A stretch of 42,430 bases of DNA from the NCBI GenBank assembly GCA_015501595.1, contig JADNRX010000444.1:1-42430 (forward strand), given 5' to 3'. The position numbers were made by a program, and so were the translations under genes. Source of the DNA: Hymenopellis radicata (Eukaryota > Basidiomycota > Agaricomycetes > Agaricales > Physalacriaceae). Position 1 is the stretch's first letter; every line of letters starts with the position of its first letter. A model generated the notes under the pieces. It searched no databases. It was given only the letters and a program-made list of their open reading frames with translations, and was not told where the DNA came from. This document shows positions 22,310-31,643 of the stretch, one piece after another.

Positions 22310-24856
22310 CAAAGTGAACCCGAAGGTGATAGTCATACGTTTATCGAGTTCCTTGAACTGCCACGAACGATCGGCTGCCGCGATGAAACGGGGGGAAGCC
22401 ATGTGGCGGAAATCTGTCCATAGACTCGGGATCTGAATCTCTACCTTTCGATAAGGTAACGCTTATTAACTATCCGCGGAAACCACAGGATAATGAAGAG
22501 TTGGGCAGATGACTGAGAGGATCTGCACGACGGAGGGGTCGGAGCCACTGGTACGATTCGATAGTGAATGCGGCGACTACGGCGGCAAAGAGATCAATCT
22601 AACAAAATAAGTCAAGAGGTAGATACACAGTAGTAATGTGACCGACGGCGTACAAACATCAAAAGGGTATCGATATCGTCGCTCAATCGTTTACACATTG
22701 GGTGACAGGTGGCTTTTCCCATGGTACTCTGAAAACCAATTCAGTAAGAAGAAGTACGAATGAAGGGAGAGAAGAGAACAACAACATCGGGGCTGGCTTC
22801 CAGTCAAAAGGGCTTGCAACGCATACTGCCCGTACACCATTCGGTGCCAAGTTCATCTTCTGGAATGGCGTGCCAGGACGAGTGCCTCACAACACATACA
22901 ATTGCAACTGTCCCACCGGGAGCAGGTATGTCGAAGGTGAGACTTGTGGGAGGCCTCCGGAAAGACGATTTCTACTCTTCCCCTTAGGCAGGAACATCAC
23001 AAAACCCGACTAAAGCCTCTATCCGGATATAATCACGCCACATACCCCGAATGGTGTGGTATACCCGACATACCATGTGAGGGTATTAATACGTGTCTGT
23101 TGTTGCGCTATCTGGATACATGCCCCCATACAAGCCACCTTACATCTGAATACAAGGTCTCACATAGTTTTCCTTTCTATACATACTTTTGTCAACTTTT
23201 CAATCGAGCAGAAGGGTACCCCTACTATGGAGAGAGCTTCATATATATTCCTGGCATATGTCAGACTGCAAGGCAAAGAATGAAATTCATGTATCTAAAA
23301 CAAGCTATGCCACCCTACACAAGACCAACTAGCCTTCCTTCTAAAGCCCGTGAGATTCAACACCTCGAAGAGCACCCGATGCTCCCCAACACCATGCGCA
23401 TCAGGACCAGCGACTGTGACATTTGGCGGCGTCGCGCTTCTTTGTCTGCGGGCAATCAGACCAATGCCAGCACAAGTCAACAAGAATCTTACCCGATTGG
23501 TGACGGCTTTCACAACCATCCTGAAAGGTTATGGAGGTGACATAGAAAAAACTTAGTAAGAATCTGGATGTGAGAGGAATCGACGTACGAGGTGCATTTC
23601 CCACGAGTGGTAGCAAAGCGAATCCAAATCGCAAACGGATATTCGTTTGGGAGTGGCCAGTTGCGCCCTTGGCAATTCACGAGATCTAGGAGCTTTGGAC
23701 AACCGTCGTTAACCCCGTCGACGCCGCCGAAGGTTCGGACATACTACGTACCCAATGTTGTGAGACCAGACTTCCGTGTTCAAAACCTACCCGGTTGAAC
23801 CAGGGCCATATACGCCGTCGTCGACGTCAGGTAGGACTCGTTGTGTTGGTCGCGGTTCAAGACAGTTGCGAGAAGAAAAAGCTGCATATATGCGTCATTC
23901 ATGAAAGCGATAAGCCATAGCAAATAACACGCACAGTGTACAGTGACAGAACAGACTCCTAAGCGGCAGATAGCTGCACCGCTCATCAGCATGTCGACTT
24001 GTAATGGAGCGGGGCCACGTACCGTCGCAGCCGTGTTGTGCCGTTGTGCTGCCATCGTCATCGGTGCACGTTGCGGACACTATGGTTATAGGCGTGACAG
24101 AAGAGATGGATGCGCAGTTTGATGGTCATAGGGCCCGGCTGAGATTGGCGTACGCGTCGTCTAGTCAATGAGTGAGTAGTCGGCCCAGCGAGACGTTCGA
24201 CGCGACGCATTTGACGCGACGAAGGATCGCGATGCGCGCTGCAGCACTGATGCGAGGCGCAGACGACAAGGGGTCCGCCGAGCAGAAAGGACTTGAGACT
24301 TGAAGTCGAAACTAGATGGTGGTGGTTCGAGGTCAAGCAGCAAGGGACTCCGATCGGACTTTCACGCGCTTTCAAACTCCGCCCAGACGATCCTGCTTAT
24401 CCCCGCACGAGTGTAACCACCGCAAATTATACGGCTCGCTTCGTAGAACATCGGCGACTGAACTAGGATCTCTTTAGGACTGGTCCTATTTATTGCCCTG
24501 CCATGTAACAGTGTGTTGACCATTTATAACACATTTATTAACATGCAGGCCCTATGTTAGCTTCAAGTTAACATGTGTACGTGCTGCATACCTGTATGTA
24601 GCATTGCTGTGTGTATGTGAATGACATGTATAATTTCTATCTACTTCTATCAGCCTCTATCATATCTATTGAGTTGCAACCAAATAGATAGTGACCTACA
24701 TAGTGGCGTAGAATCAATCGATGACACTCAACAGGTACATATGCTAATACTTTGTTTGGTGTGACCCTCCATACCTACAGATGTCACTCAACACCTTGCA
24801 TATTTTTGTCCCTTTTTGTGATGCATGCACACAAGAACACGAAACAGAGTCCCACA
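22310..24856. other. 2.5 kb without a recognised gene
   Basis: Open frames of 70-200 codons occur on both strands (e.g. 22944-23540 plus, 23780-24375 minus), but none has motifs or a splicing chain I could follow. 24500-24840 is AT-rich with scattered TATGTA and AACATG words. Possibly decayed genes. Confidence 0.4.
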
Positions 24857-25447
24857 TTAAGTAGTTCTCTCCAGTCGGTTAGCGCGTTGTTCTTCTGAGA
24901 AATGTTAGTACCCATGAAACTAGTAAGAAATGAGAACGACGTGTTGACTCACCCAAAACCTCATCAAATCTGATCCAGCACGCCGGTTCGAGGTTCATTC
25001 TTGCTTCCAGTTCCTTCATTTTCTCGGCTGGAACGCCGCGTCCGCTCACGGTGCTGACGGGATATCCTTTGGGCTTCCACGCAAAATAGTAGACCTCAAG
25101 GTCATAGCCTAGAGGAACCTTGGCCATCTTCGAGTAGTCACCGATACGTAGCTCGTCCAAGCAATCTCCTATCTCGAATACAACCGAAAGGTTATTAAGG
25201 AAGCCCAACTCCCTGCACAAGTCGCTGTCGATGCGGTACCCGTAAAACAAGAGCTTGCAATTGGATAGTTCGGGTGGAACGGAGGGTGCTTCCTCGAGTC
25301 TGTCATTCGGACTTGGGAATGTCAATGGAGTCTCTATGATAGATCGACACAAGCTCACTCAGGTGTGGGACGTCGTACGGGAACGAATGAGCTTATCCGT
25401 GGTTCGACTTTGGGCACCGCTTCTGGCGTGTACTTCAAGCGGGGCAT
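24857..25447 (-). CDS. Conserved-looking hypothetical protein, 161 aa
   Basis: Three exons (25447-25379, 25331-24953, 24894-24857) join in frame to 161 residues. It starts MPRLKYTPEAVPKVEPR, has LFYGYRIDSDLCRELGF, VVFEIGDCLDELRIGDY, YDLEVYYFAWKPKGYPVS and CWIRFDEVLEEQRANRLE near the end. Introns are 47 and 58 bases; the second has a CTAAC branch site. It is soluble, with no signal peptide or membrane segment. I do not recognise a domain, but the regular exon structure, acidic/aromatic patches and lack of low complexity argue for a real gene. It lies in tandem with the membrane-protein gene to its right. Confidence 0.65.
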
Positions 25448-25988
25448 CTTCTCAAAGGGTAATCTATAAACCCATTAGAGCAGAAATGAAACATAAATGG
25501 AATGGCTTGCGGGAGCGAGGAGAACAACATGTCGATAGTTTCGAATGTTGGCAGTCACTGACAAGGATAGGAGCCTCCTTCGATCAACGCGCCTGCTAAA
25601 CGCTGTAGCCTCGCGAGGGTGGCGAATCGTCTCGTGGATTCGAGTCCATGTTCGCATCCTTTCAAACGATATTTTGCCATAAACGCGAGAGTCAGGCTTG
25701 CCAACTTGCGAAGATATTACATATTGCCGTCATACAAGAGGCTCCGAGCAACGTCTCATACTGGGCCCGAGTAGTGTTCCATTCCTCGTCAACACAGTGC
25801 GAGACCAGATCCTCGCCCTGCCTGCCCTGTTCCCGTCGATACGGACTCGCCATGAGAGGCCGCGAGCTTCTTTCACAGCCCTCAGGTGGATTTAAATCAA
25901 ATGTTGGCTACACGGCCGACAAGTCAAGTATTTTTATCTTACCCGACTGTATTCAATGCCTATGTGCCGTGGTATCAGCATCGCCTCT
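25448..25988. other. Intergenic, nothing recognised
   Basis: This is the promoter region of the 161-residue gene and the 3' flank of the membrane-protein gene; both are on the minus strand. No exon or repeat seen. Confidence 0.4.
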
Positions 25989-27351
25989 TCAATCTGAGTT
26001 CAACTCAAGAGTCACCGTGTGTCTACTCGAAGCAACAGCCGTTGCCGTTGCCAGCTCATCCACCGTAGATTCTGGCTTCGTTTTGGGTACGGCAAATTGC
26101 ATCTGCTCGAGACCATCGGGCTTCGAGAACTGTTGCCAGAGGTTGTGGTCGACAACAGTGTAGAACGTCTGAGGAGAAGTCTTCGAAAGAGAGATGATAA
26201 TAATAACGGCCGAGGCGTATAGCCCCTACGGCTTGTTCAGCTCATATTCGGAGAGGATTTGAAGGAGCCACGCACAGCAAAATGAGGCATGAAGTACTCG
26301 AGTTCGAAACGAACGTCTCCGAATACACTGTAATCTCCAAGCATCAAAAACAGCTGAGACGAATGAGCTTGATGAAAGCGAGGGCTGCAGGGGGAGGTGC
26401 ATACCCAGAAGAGACAGTAAATCGAGCCGGACTCGACAAGAACTAGCAATACATTTTCCACAAAAGTCCTCTTTGCCCTCCCCCCATAAGCAGCCTTGAT
26501 AAACCGCCTGTAGTGCCTAGAGTTCGCATGAGACGGCGATAATGGAGAAGAATATTGAGACACTCACCAAACTTTGTAGGCGCAGAGAATTGTCGTACTG
26601 AAGTTGGTGACCAGCAGACAGAACGTGCCCAGCATATTAGTTACTCTCCAGTCGATTTTCCCAGTCAGTATTCCCGTGGCAATCGACGTAGCTGCGGAAG
26701 GGAAAATGAGTCCTCCGATTAGACCGTGAACGCTGAGATGACGTTACCTCCGGTCGCCAGCAAGACCAAGGCGAGATACGCGCGGACAAAGACGTTGTCA
26801 TACCAGATACACCACGTCCTCCAGACCACCACGGCATCACTGAGAAAATACTGCATTTTCGCGATGAGGCTCGGGCCATGGCGAAGTATAAGGCAAACTG
26901 ACATCGGTACGCCGCAAAATCATGGTGGCCAGAGCAATCCTGGTGCTTCTCGCAATGAGCCACGGTGGATTGTATTCCTCCGAGTCCGACGTCAAAGTAG
27001 GAAATTGTATAATGAAGTACTCTGAGTTAAGACAGACATGCGCTGTCGATATGCCAAACATGACGAGCGTGACGATAAAGAGAACAGACCGAGCACGAGA
27101 GTTGCGCAGGCCGCTGCGACTGAAAACTGAATTGGTGACTGACCATCCATGGAAGAGGTTGGACATACGTGAGTAGAACGAGAGATATGAGAGCTGTTAT
27201 GGTGTAAACACCTGCGATATGCGTTATGAATCAGCACACCATATAGCGCGAATAGAGCTGGAGGCTCACCGTAGGTCCCAGATTCAACATTAGTCTGGAT
27301 GAGAGAGCCTATGGCCCAATCCGCGTCATCCTTGTTGATCAAAGCTGGCAT
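25989..27351 (-). CDS. Multi-pass orphan membrane protein (intact paralogue)
   Basis: Eight exons (27351-27270, 27211-27169, 27119-26903, 26850-26748, 26691-26568, 26516-26405, 26353-26276, 26225-25989) splice in frame to 331 residues. Six or seven hydrophobic segments are visible: VYTITALISLVLLT, SVLFIVTLVMFGISTAHVCL, YLALVLLATGG, MLGTFCLLVTNFSTTILCA, VLLVLVESGSIYCLFW and ASAVIIIISLS. A polar tail ends TLELNSD. The YFLSDAVVVWRTW motif is typical of a large Agaricomycete family of predicted seven-pass membrane proteins without assigned function; topology and motif order resemble receptors, but ligand and coupling are unknown. All introns are 49-58 bases with GT...AG. A decayed paralogue lies 14 kb to the left in the same orientation. 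Confidence 0.8.
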
Positions 27352-28409
27352 TCTCGATGTTCGGTGGTGTGAAAGCCAGTTCAGTGGGGAGCTAAATTGA
27401 GTCCTCGGCTGCTCGACGGTTCCATATTTATACTGTCATCTCAAGAGAATTACGAGATACGGATGTCAAGGTGGAATGCAGCTGGGGCCAGCACCTCCAT
27501 TGCCGGTTGTGCCGATCAGGCGCGGTAAGAACGGAGAATCTGTAGTGCACAGGTAAGTAGCTGAGGAGGCGGCGAGTCAACAGCAAAGCCCATTGAGATT
27601 TGTGCTGGACGCCCAGGAAAGCGGATCTGACGAAGTCGAATGCTGAATCACGGGTCGGGAATGTATTGTCGACAGTATCATGACGCTTCTTATTGATTAT
27701 TGTAGAGCTGTAAATCTGGAGCAATCAATCAGGCAAGTAGGCGTACTTATACCTTCGGTTGAATTAGCAACCAGACACGTTGTATGTAGTCGGCCAAGCA
27801 ACATGATTCGACGGTAGTTGATCATCAAAGCGTACAATGCAAGCAGTAAGTCGGTCCTATTCTGTACGGAAAGCTTGTCTTGTGGTTGTTACTCTGTCGT
27901 AGCGGCAACAGAGATGAAGCCACCATATGACCATAGTCTAAGTAGTACTCCGACTTCTGAGAAGACTGCATTCATTTAGAAGAATTTCCTTTACGTTAGT
28001 CTTCGGGAGGGTGGAGCTCTGAATGTCGAAACCAAGTATAGGACAGTGTCAGTAGAGATGCCGAAGCGACGACCGTGGGGTATAGCGCGCCATCTCTCAG
28101 GTCTCTGCTCAAGTAATGGTCACTGAGGAGTGTTCTGGCATGGTCCAAGGACGGAGCAGAAGGAGCATGGTGGCGAGAAATAAAACGCGTCGGCATCACG
28201 TGGCCCGAGTTGATCTCTTACCTCGTGTTTTCATCACTACTACTCGGACCTCGACGTTTAGACCTAGGGACAGAGGTTTGAAGACGGCATCGACACTCTT
28301 TTCCGGACGCATCTGCCTTCCGAATACGAGGCTGCAATACCCCACATTCGGCCATACCTGTCCACGTCCTTCGGTTCGTTTATGGATATGACCTTTGCAC
28401 TATTCCTGC
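27352..28409. other. Intergenic with duplicated block
   Basis: Upstream region of the intact membrane-protein gene. It contains the 38-base block at 28166-28203 shared with 13814-13852. Otherwise I see no gene. Confidence 0.4.
28166..28203. repeat. Conserved block shared with 13814-13852
   Basis: Partner of the block at 13814-13852 (about 33 of 38 bases identical, same strand). It contains ACGCGT and CACGTG and lies about 0.8 kb upstream of the intact membrane-protein gene. Confidence 0.55.
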
Positions 28410-29245
28410 CGTGTCTCACCCTTCTGCGCTGAGCGATTTGAGTGGACTGTATAATGCCGGAAGACTTGCACGGAAGCTGTTTTGCGCGTTGAACGGCGTG
28501 TACCCGCCGCACACCTCCTTGTTGAAGGTGTGTATAGTGTCTCTTTCCACTACATCAGACTAATATGTACCCTCAGACTTTTACCCATACTTAAGCTCTA
28601 CGACATTCCTCCTCATATTCAACCGAGCGAATACCATGTCATCCCTAGTCCCCCTCAGCACAATCATCCTCAGCTTCTCCTTCATATTCGGGAACGCCGC
28701 ATCCACGCTCTTATATTCATCTTCTCCACACACGTCTTTGATGTCGACAATCTCATCTTGATCGACGACCAGCCGCTCTTCGTGCGCGAGTTTGGGCTCT
28801 TTGCTGCGACGTTCTGGACGGGCAGGAGATTGTCGTTCCCAACGCGCTGCTGGTGAGCGCCAAGACGGTGCATAATCTGAGGCGGAGCAATTCAATATAG
28901 GAGACGAAGACGTTGGTGGTGTCGTATAACACGCCGTTGGAGGATATTGAGGTGTTGAAGGAAGGCATATGTGGCGGAGAACAATCGGCATTGGCGTGGG
29001 TGTGATTTGAATATCGATAAGATGGAGTATCAGAATGCGATTCATGTTGTTGTCGCTATGGAGCGTGAGTTTCTCTATTTCTTCCTAGATGACGATGTTG
29101 ATGTGCTTGTAGATCGGAAGAATTAGCAAGATTGGGGTAGGAGGTAGGCGAGGCGCACGGCATTTATGAAGAACCTGAAAGCGATCAGGTATTATTTGCC
29201 GTAGGGCAGATGCCTTCGCCGAGGATGCAACCGCCACCGTGGGGG
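28410..29245 (+). pseudogene. Decayed MscS-type mechanosensitive channel gene
   Basis: The remains match the fungal MscS-like channel family (Msy1/Msy2 type in fission yeast, ER or membrane calcium/osmotic channels). Fragments in order, in shifting frames: GRLARKLFCAL-x4-YPPH at ~28460-28525; FSFIFGNAASTL at ~28676; LIDDQPLFVREFGLFAATF at ~28760-28815; VPNALLVSAKTVHNLRRSNS at ~28838-28895; NTPLEDIEVLK at ~28930; AYVAENNRHWRGCDLNIDKM and QNAIHVVVAME at ~28965-29065; QDWGRR and ARRTAFMKNLKAI at ~29127-29190. Frameshifts occur in the pore helix region and after the first loop. Three expected Trp codons are TAG and one expected Met codon is ATA. The N-terminal membrane segments and EF-hand were not found. 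Clearly non-functional. Confidence 0.75.
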
Positions 29246-29457
29246 CTGCGAGCGAGGTGAGCCGATGTACATAGAGTGCTTTAAGTTTATATATATTATC
29301 ATACTCATCATTTATTGCCGACCTTTCGCAGACACGTTTCAAGCACCCTGAGGATTGAGTCGGCAGACGTGTTCTAATACTTAAACACATTTGCTTTAAA
29401 GATTACACACTGTTCAATCAAGATGGCACATCAGCCTTGTACGCGGGCAACAACCCC
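29246..29457. other. Short unassigned spacer
   Basis: AT-rich spacer between the channel pseudogene and the transcription-factor fragment. Nothing recognised. Confidence 0.4.
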
Positions 29458-29650
29458 CAATCGGCCGGCCTGCTCGAAGAGCAGCGATGCCTTGACCTCG
29501 AACGCCAGGAGAGAGTTTCCGTAATCCTCGCCAGCAAGGAACTTCTGAGAAAGCTAACATCTTCCAGTCAGTTCCCAACCTCTTGAATGAAGGCCTCCCA
29601 CAGACCTCAGCATATTTGATCATCTCCAATGGCCAAGGCGAGGCTTGAGC
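29458..29650 (-). pseudogene. Inverted fragment of the Zn2Cys6 gene at 523-2529
   Basis: Read on the minus strand, this matches about 1655-1872 of the first gene: the PWPL-x-M segment, YAEVCGRP (which runs into the intron), the intron interior, and the exon end encoding the LLFEQ region. The intron (1692-1744 in the parent) is retained with few differences, so this came from a DNA-level duplication, not from mRNA. Roughly 30 bases of the following exon are deleted, and homology stops abruptly at both ends. It abuts the next gene, in the opposite direction. Confidence 0.8.
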
Positions 29651-29804
29651 CTTCGGAAATGACTCGATCCAGTGCGTGCGCCACTGAGCTAATTTTGGAG
29701 CCTCTGTCATTGACTTTTGAGTCACATCGAGACCACTCTCAATCACATGTGAGTGTCGAGAGATTATAAGAGACTCGCAGCAAGGCTGTCTGGAATCTCC
29801 TCAA

Positions 29805-30265
29805 ATGATGGACGACATTCCACGCATCGACCACATTCCACACATCGAACCCCCGCCTCTTTTGACCCTGCCTGCTCCGCCGGTATGGGTCTTTTGTCTC
29901 CTCAAATTCTGCAGGGTTTTCTAATGTTACGTGTTGCTCAGGATGCGACGCCCGTGACTCGTCAAGATCTCCATGTCCTCGTAGAACACTTCAACGCCGT
30001 TGCGCGATACGATGCGGAGAGGTACGAAGCGGTAAGGCAGGGTATGAATGCAGTGATTCGCGCCCTCAACGGCCTGGGCGAGCGGTTTAGTCGTGGCTTT
30101 GGATCGGAGTAAGTCATCTTCCTCATTTCACTGCTTGCTCTTACATCATCTGGCAGATTTGCACTCAATGGCATGTGGCTTCATAGCTCATTGACCTCTA
30201 CTCACGCGCAATTAGGATATCCTGGTGTACTCACGGGGGGCTCGGACAGTCAAGCAAGGAAGTAA
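29805..30265 (+). CDS. Small hypothetical protein, 117 aa
   Basis: Three exons (29805-29882, 29942-30108, 30157-30265) join in frame. The protein has a short Ile/Pro/His leader (MMDDIPRIDHIPHIEPPP), then an amphipathic helical core (TRQDLHVLVEHFNAVARY, ERYEAVRQGMNAVIRAL, NGLGERFSRGFGSEF) and a Gly/Ser-rich tail ending DSQARK. Introns are 59 and 48 bases; the first has a CTAAT branch site. Without the first intron the frame would lose its natural ATG. The function is unknown; the helix suggests a coiled-coil partner. It ends ~250 bases before the left end of the large transposon. Confidence 0.6.
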
Positions 30266-30515
30266 TGTGTACAAGCATCCGGCGCGCAGGTCATCGGGAA
30301 GACAAACCTCCGCCATCACTAGGCTCATCGTCTGTAATGCAATGGTTTATCTATCTATCTTATATCAACACGGATCACTGGCAGCCCCCGACGACAGAGG
30401 CTCGAACTCAGTGCATTTCCGCTTACAATGCCGGGCTGTTGTTGCTGTACAGCAGCTTGCGGGGAGGAAGGTGCTGGTGTTGAATATGGGGAATTCTGAC
30501 TATTCATGCATTTTG

Positions 30516-30594
30516 TTTAAGATATCGAGGCTTCACCCTCACGTTTAAACAAGCGGCAGTTAAGATTGTTTAAGCATACTTTAAGCCTTCGTAC
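30516..30594. repeat. Left terminal inverted repeat of the KDZ element
   Basis: Homologous in inverted orientation to 42246-42325. It shares TTTAAGA at the outer edge, CCTCACG, and GTTAAGATTGTTTAAG (30559-30574). Divergence (about 72% over 60 bases) suggests an old insertion or tolerance of variation between transposase sites. Confidence 0.65.
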
Positions 30595-30850
30595 CAGTAC
30601 TGCAGCAGATACCCCTTGAATAGGCGGCGTGGAATGACTATAGCTGCATCAGCACAGCTTAAGATCTTAACACTCGCCTTGGGCTTCTGAATGCTTAAGT
30701 ACTGCTTAAGATCTTAACACAAAACCCTTTAATTATGTTGCTTCGACAGGCTTAAAACAGTGACCTATGCTAAAGCGCACTTAACAAACTTGAAGGCTTA
30801 ACCTACTTAAGAGTCTTTTAATATCTTAAGTAGTATTATACACTTCCGCC
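30595..30850. repeat. Left subterminal TTAAG-rich zone
   Basis: CTTAA/TTAAG words recur every few tens of bases. The 12-base palindrome TTAAGATCTTAA occurs at 30659-30670 and 30706-30717. Matching words are found only at the other end of the element. They are likely subterminal transposase-binding sites. Confidence 0.55.
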
Positions 30851-31643
30851 GAATCGCGCGTCTCAGGTAACCAACTCGCTGCGATTCGATGTGGCACAGG
30901 GTAAAGGCTGTAAAGCGACCGATCACATCATCGTTGCGGAAGCCTTGGTCATGGCCCTTGGATGGAGTTGGGAGGACTTACCGTTGTGGTGCGATGGTGG
31001 CGCTCAATAGGATGGCCATGATAGGTGTAGCTGAGAGCGGGCAGTGGTGATGATCTGAAGGCATCGCGTCATCGGGATACGGCGGTGAGCATGAAGGCGT
31101 GACGTACGGTGTGGCAGGGGATCTGAGGGTATCGATTTTGAAACCGGGCTGTGACATTGTCAGATGTTGAGGCTGGCCTGGGGCCAACTGCACGATGTTG
31201 CTAAAGGCTAGCCGCAGAGGTCAGTGATGGAATGTGCGCAAGTCGACTATCGCATACCTTAGTCACCGCACCTAGTGTAATGGTGCTGCATTAAGGATGT
31301 CGACAGGCCACCGACGACGTGACACGTCAAAATAAAGGAGCCGGCACTGGAAGCTGGCATATGCGGTCTTGGGCTCGTGATTGACATCCGAGTAATGTGA
31401 GGGAATGGCGCCAGCGACATACCATGGTTCGGATGGTGCACAAGAGCACCGTCCTTGTGTGGATGCTGCTGTCCATGTGCTTTGAAGGCTACTGAGGTCA
31501 CCGTCACTAGCTCTTTGCGGGACAATCTGGCGGACGGCTCCTCCTCGTTCGTGGGGGGAAGGAAGAAACGATGATCTTCATTGAGGTCTGTGGCTGTGTG
31601 AGACACGCGTCCTTTCTCACGCCATCGTGTCAGTTGACTCGCA
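30851..31643. other. KDZ element DNA downstream of the transposase gene
   Basis: No gene called. A 132-codon minus-strand open frame (31259-31657) overlaps the transposase stop and lacks recognisable motifs. This may be the 3' UTR of the transposase. Confidence 0.4.

Noticed and set aside
23780..24375. Minus-strand open frames with hydrophobic stretches
   Set aside because: Considered as a third copy of the membrane-protein family, but no family motif could be aligned and no exon chain was found.
25600..25660. GGATTCGAGTCC resembling a tRNA T-arm
   Set aside because: No matching acceptor, D-arm or anticodon stem could be folded around it.
30540..30850. TTAAG-rich DNA as telomere-like or centromeric repeat
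   Set aside because: The spacing is irregular and the words match the inverted partner at 42.05-42.33 kb, which fits transposon ends better.
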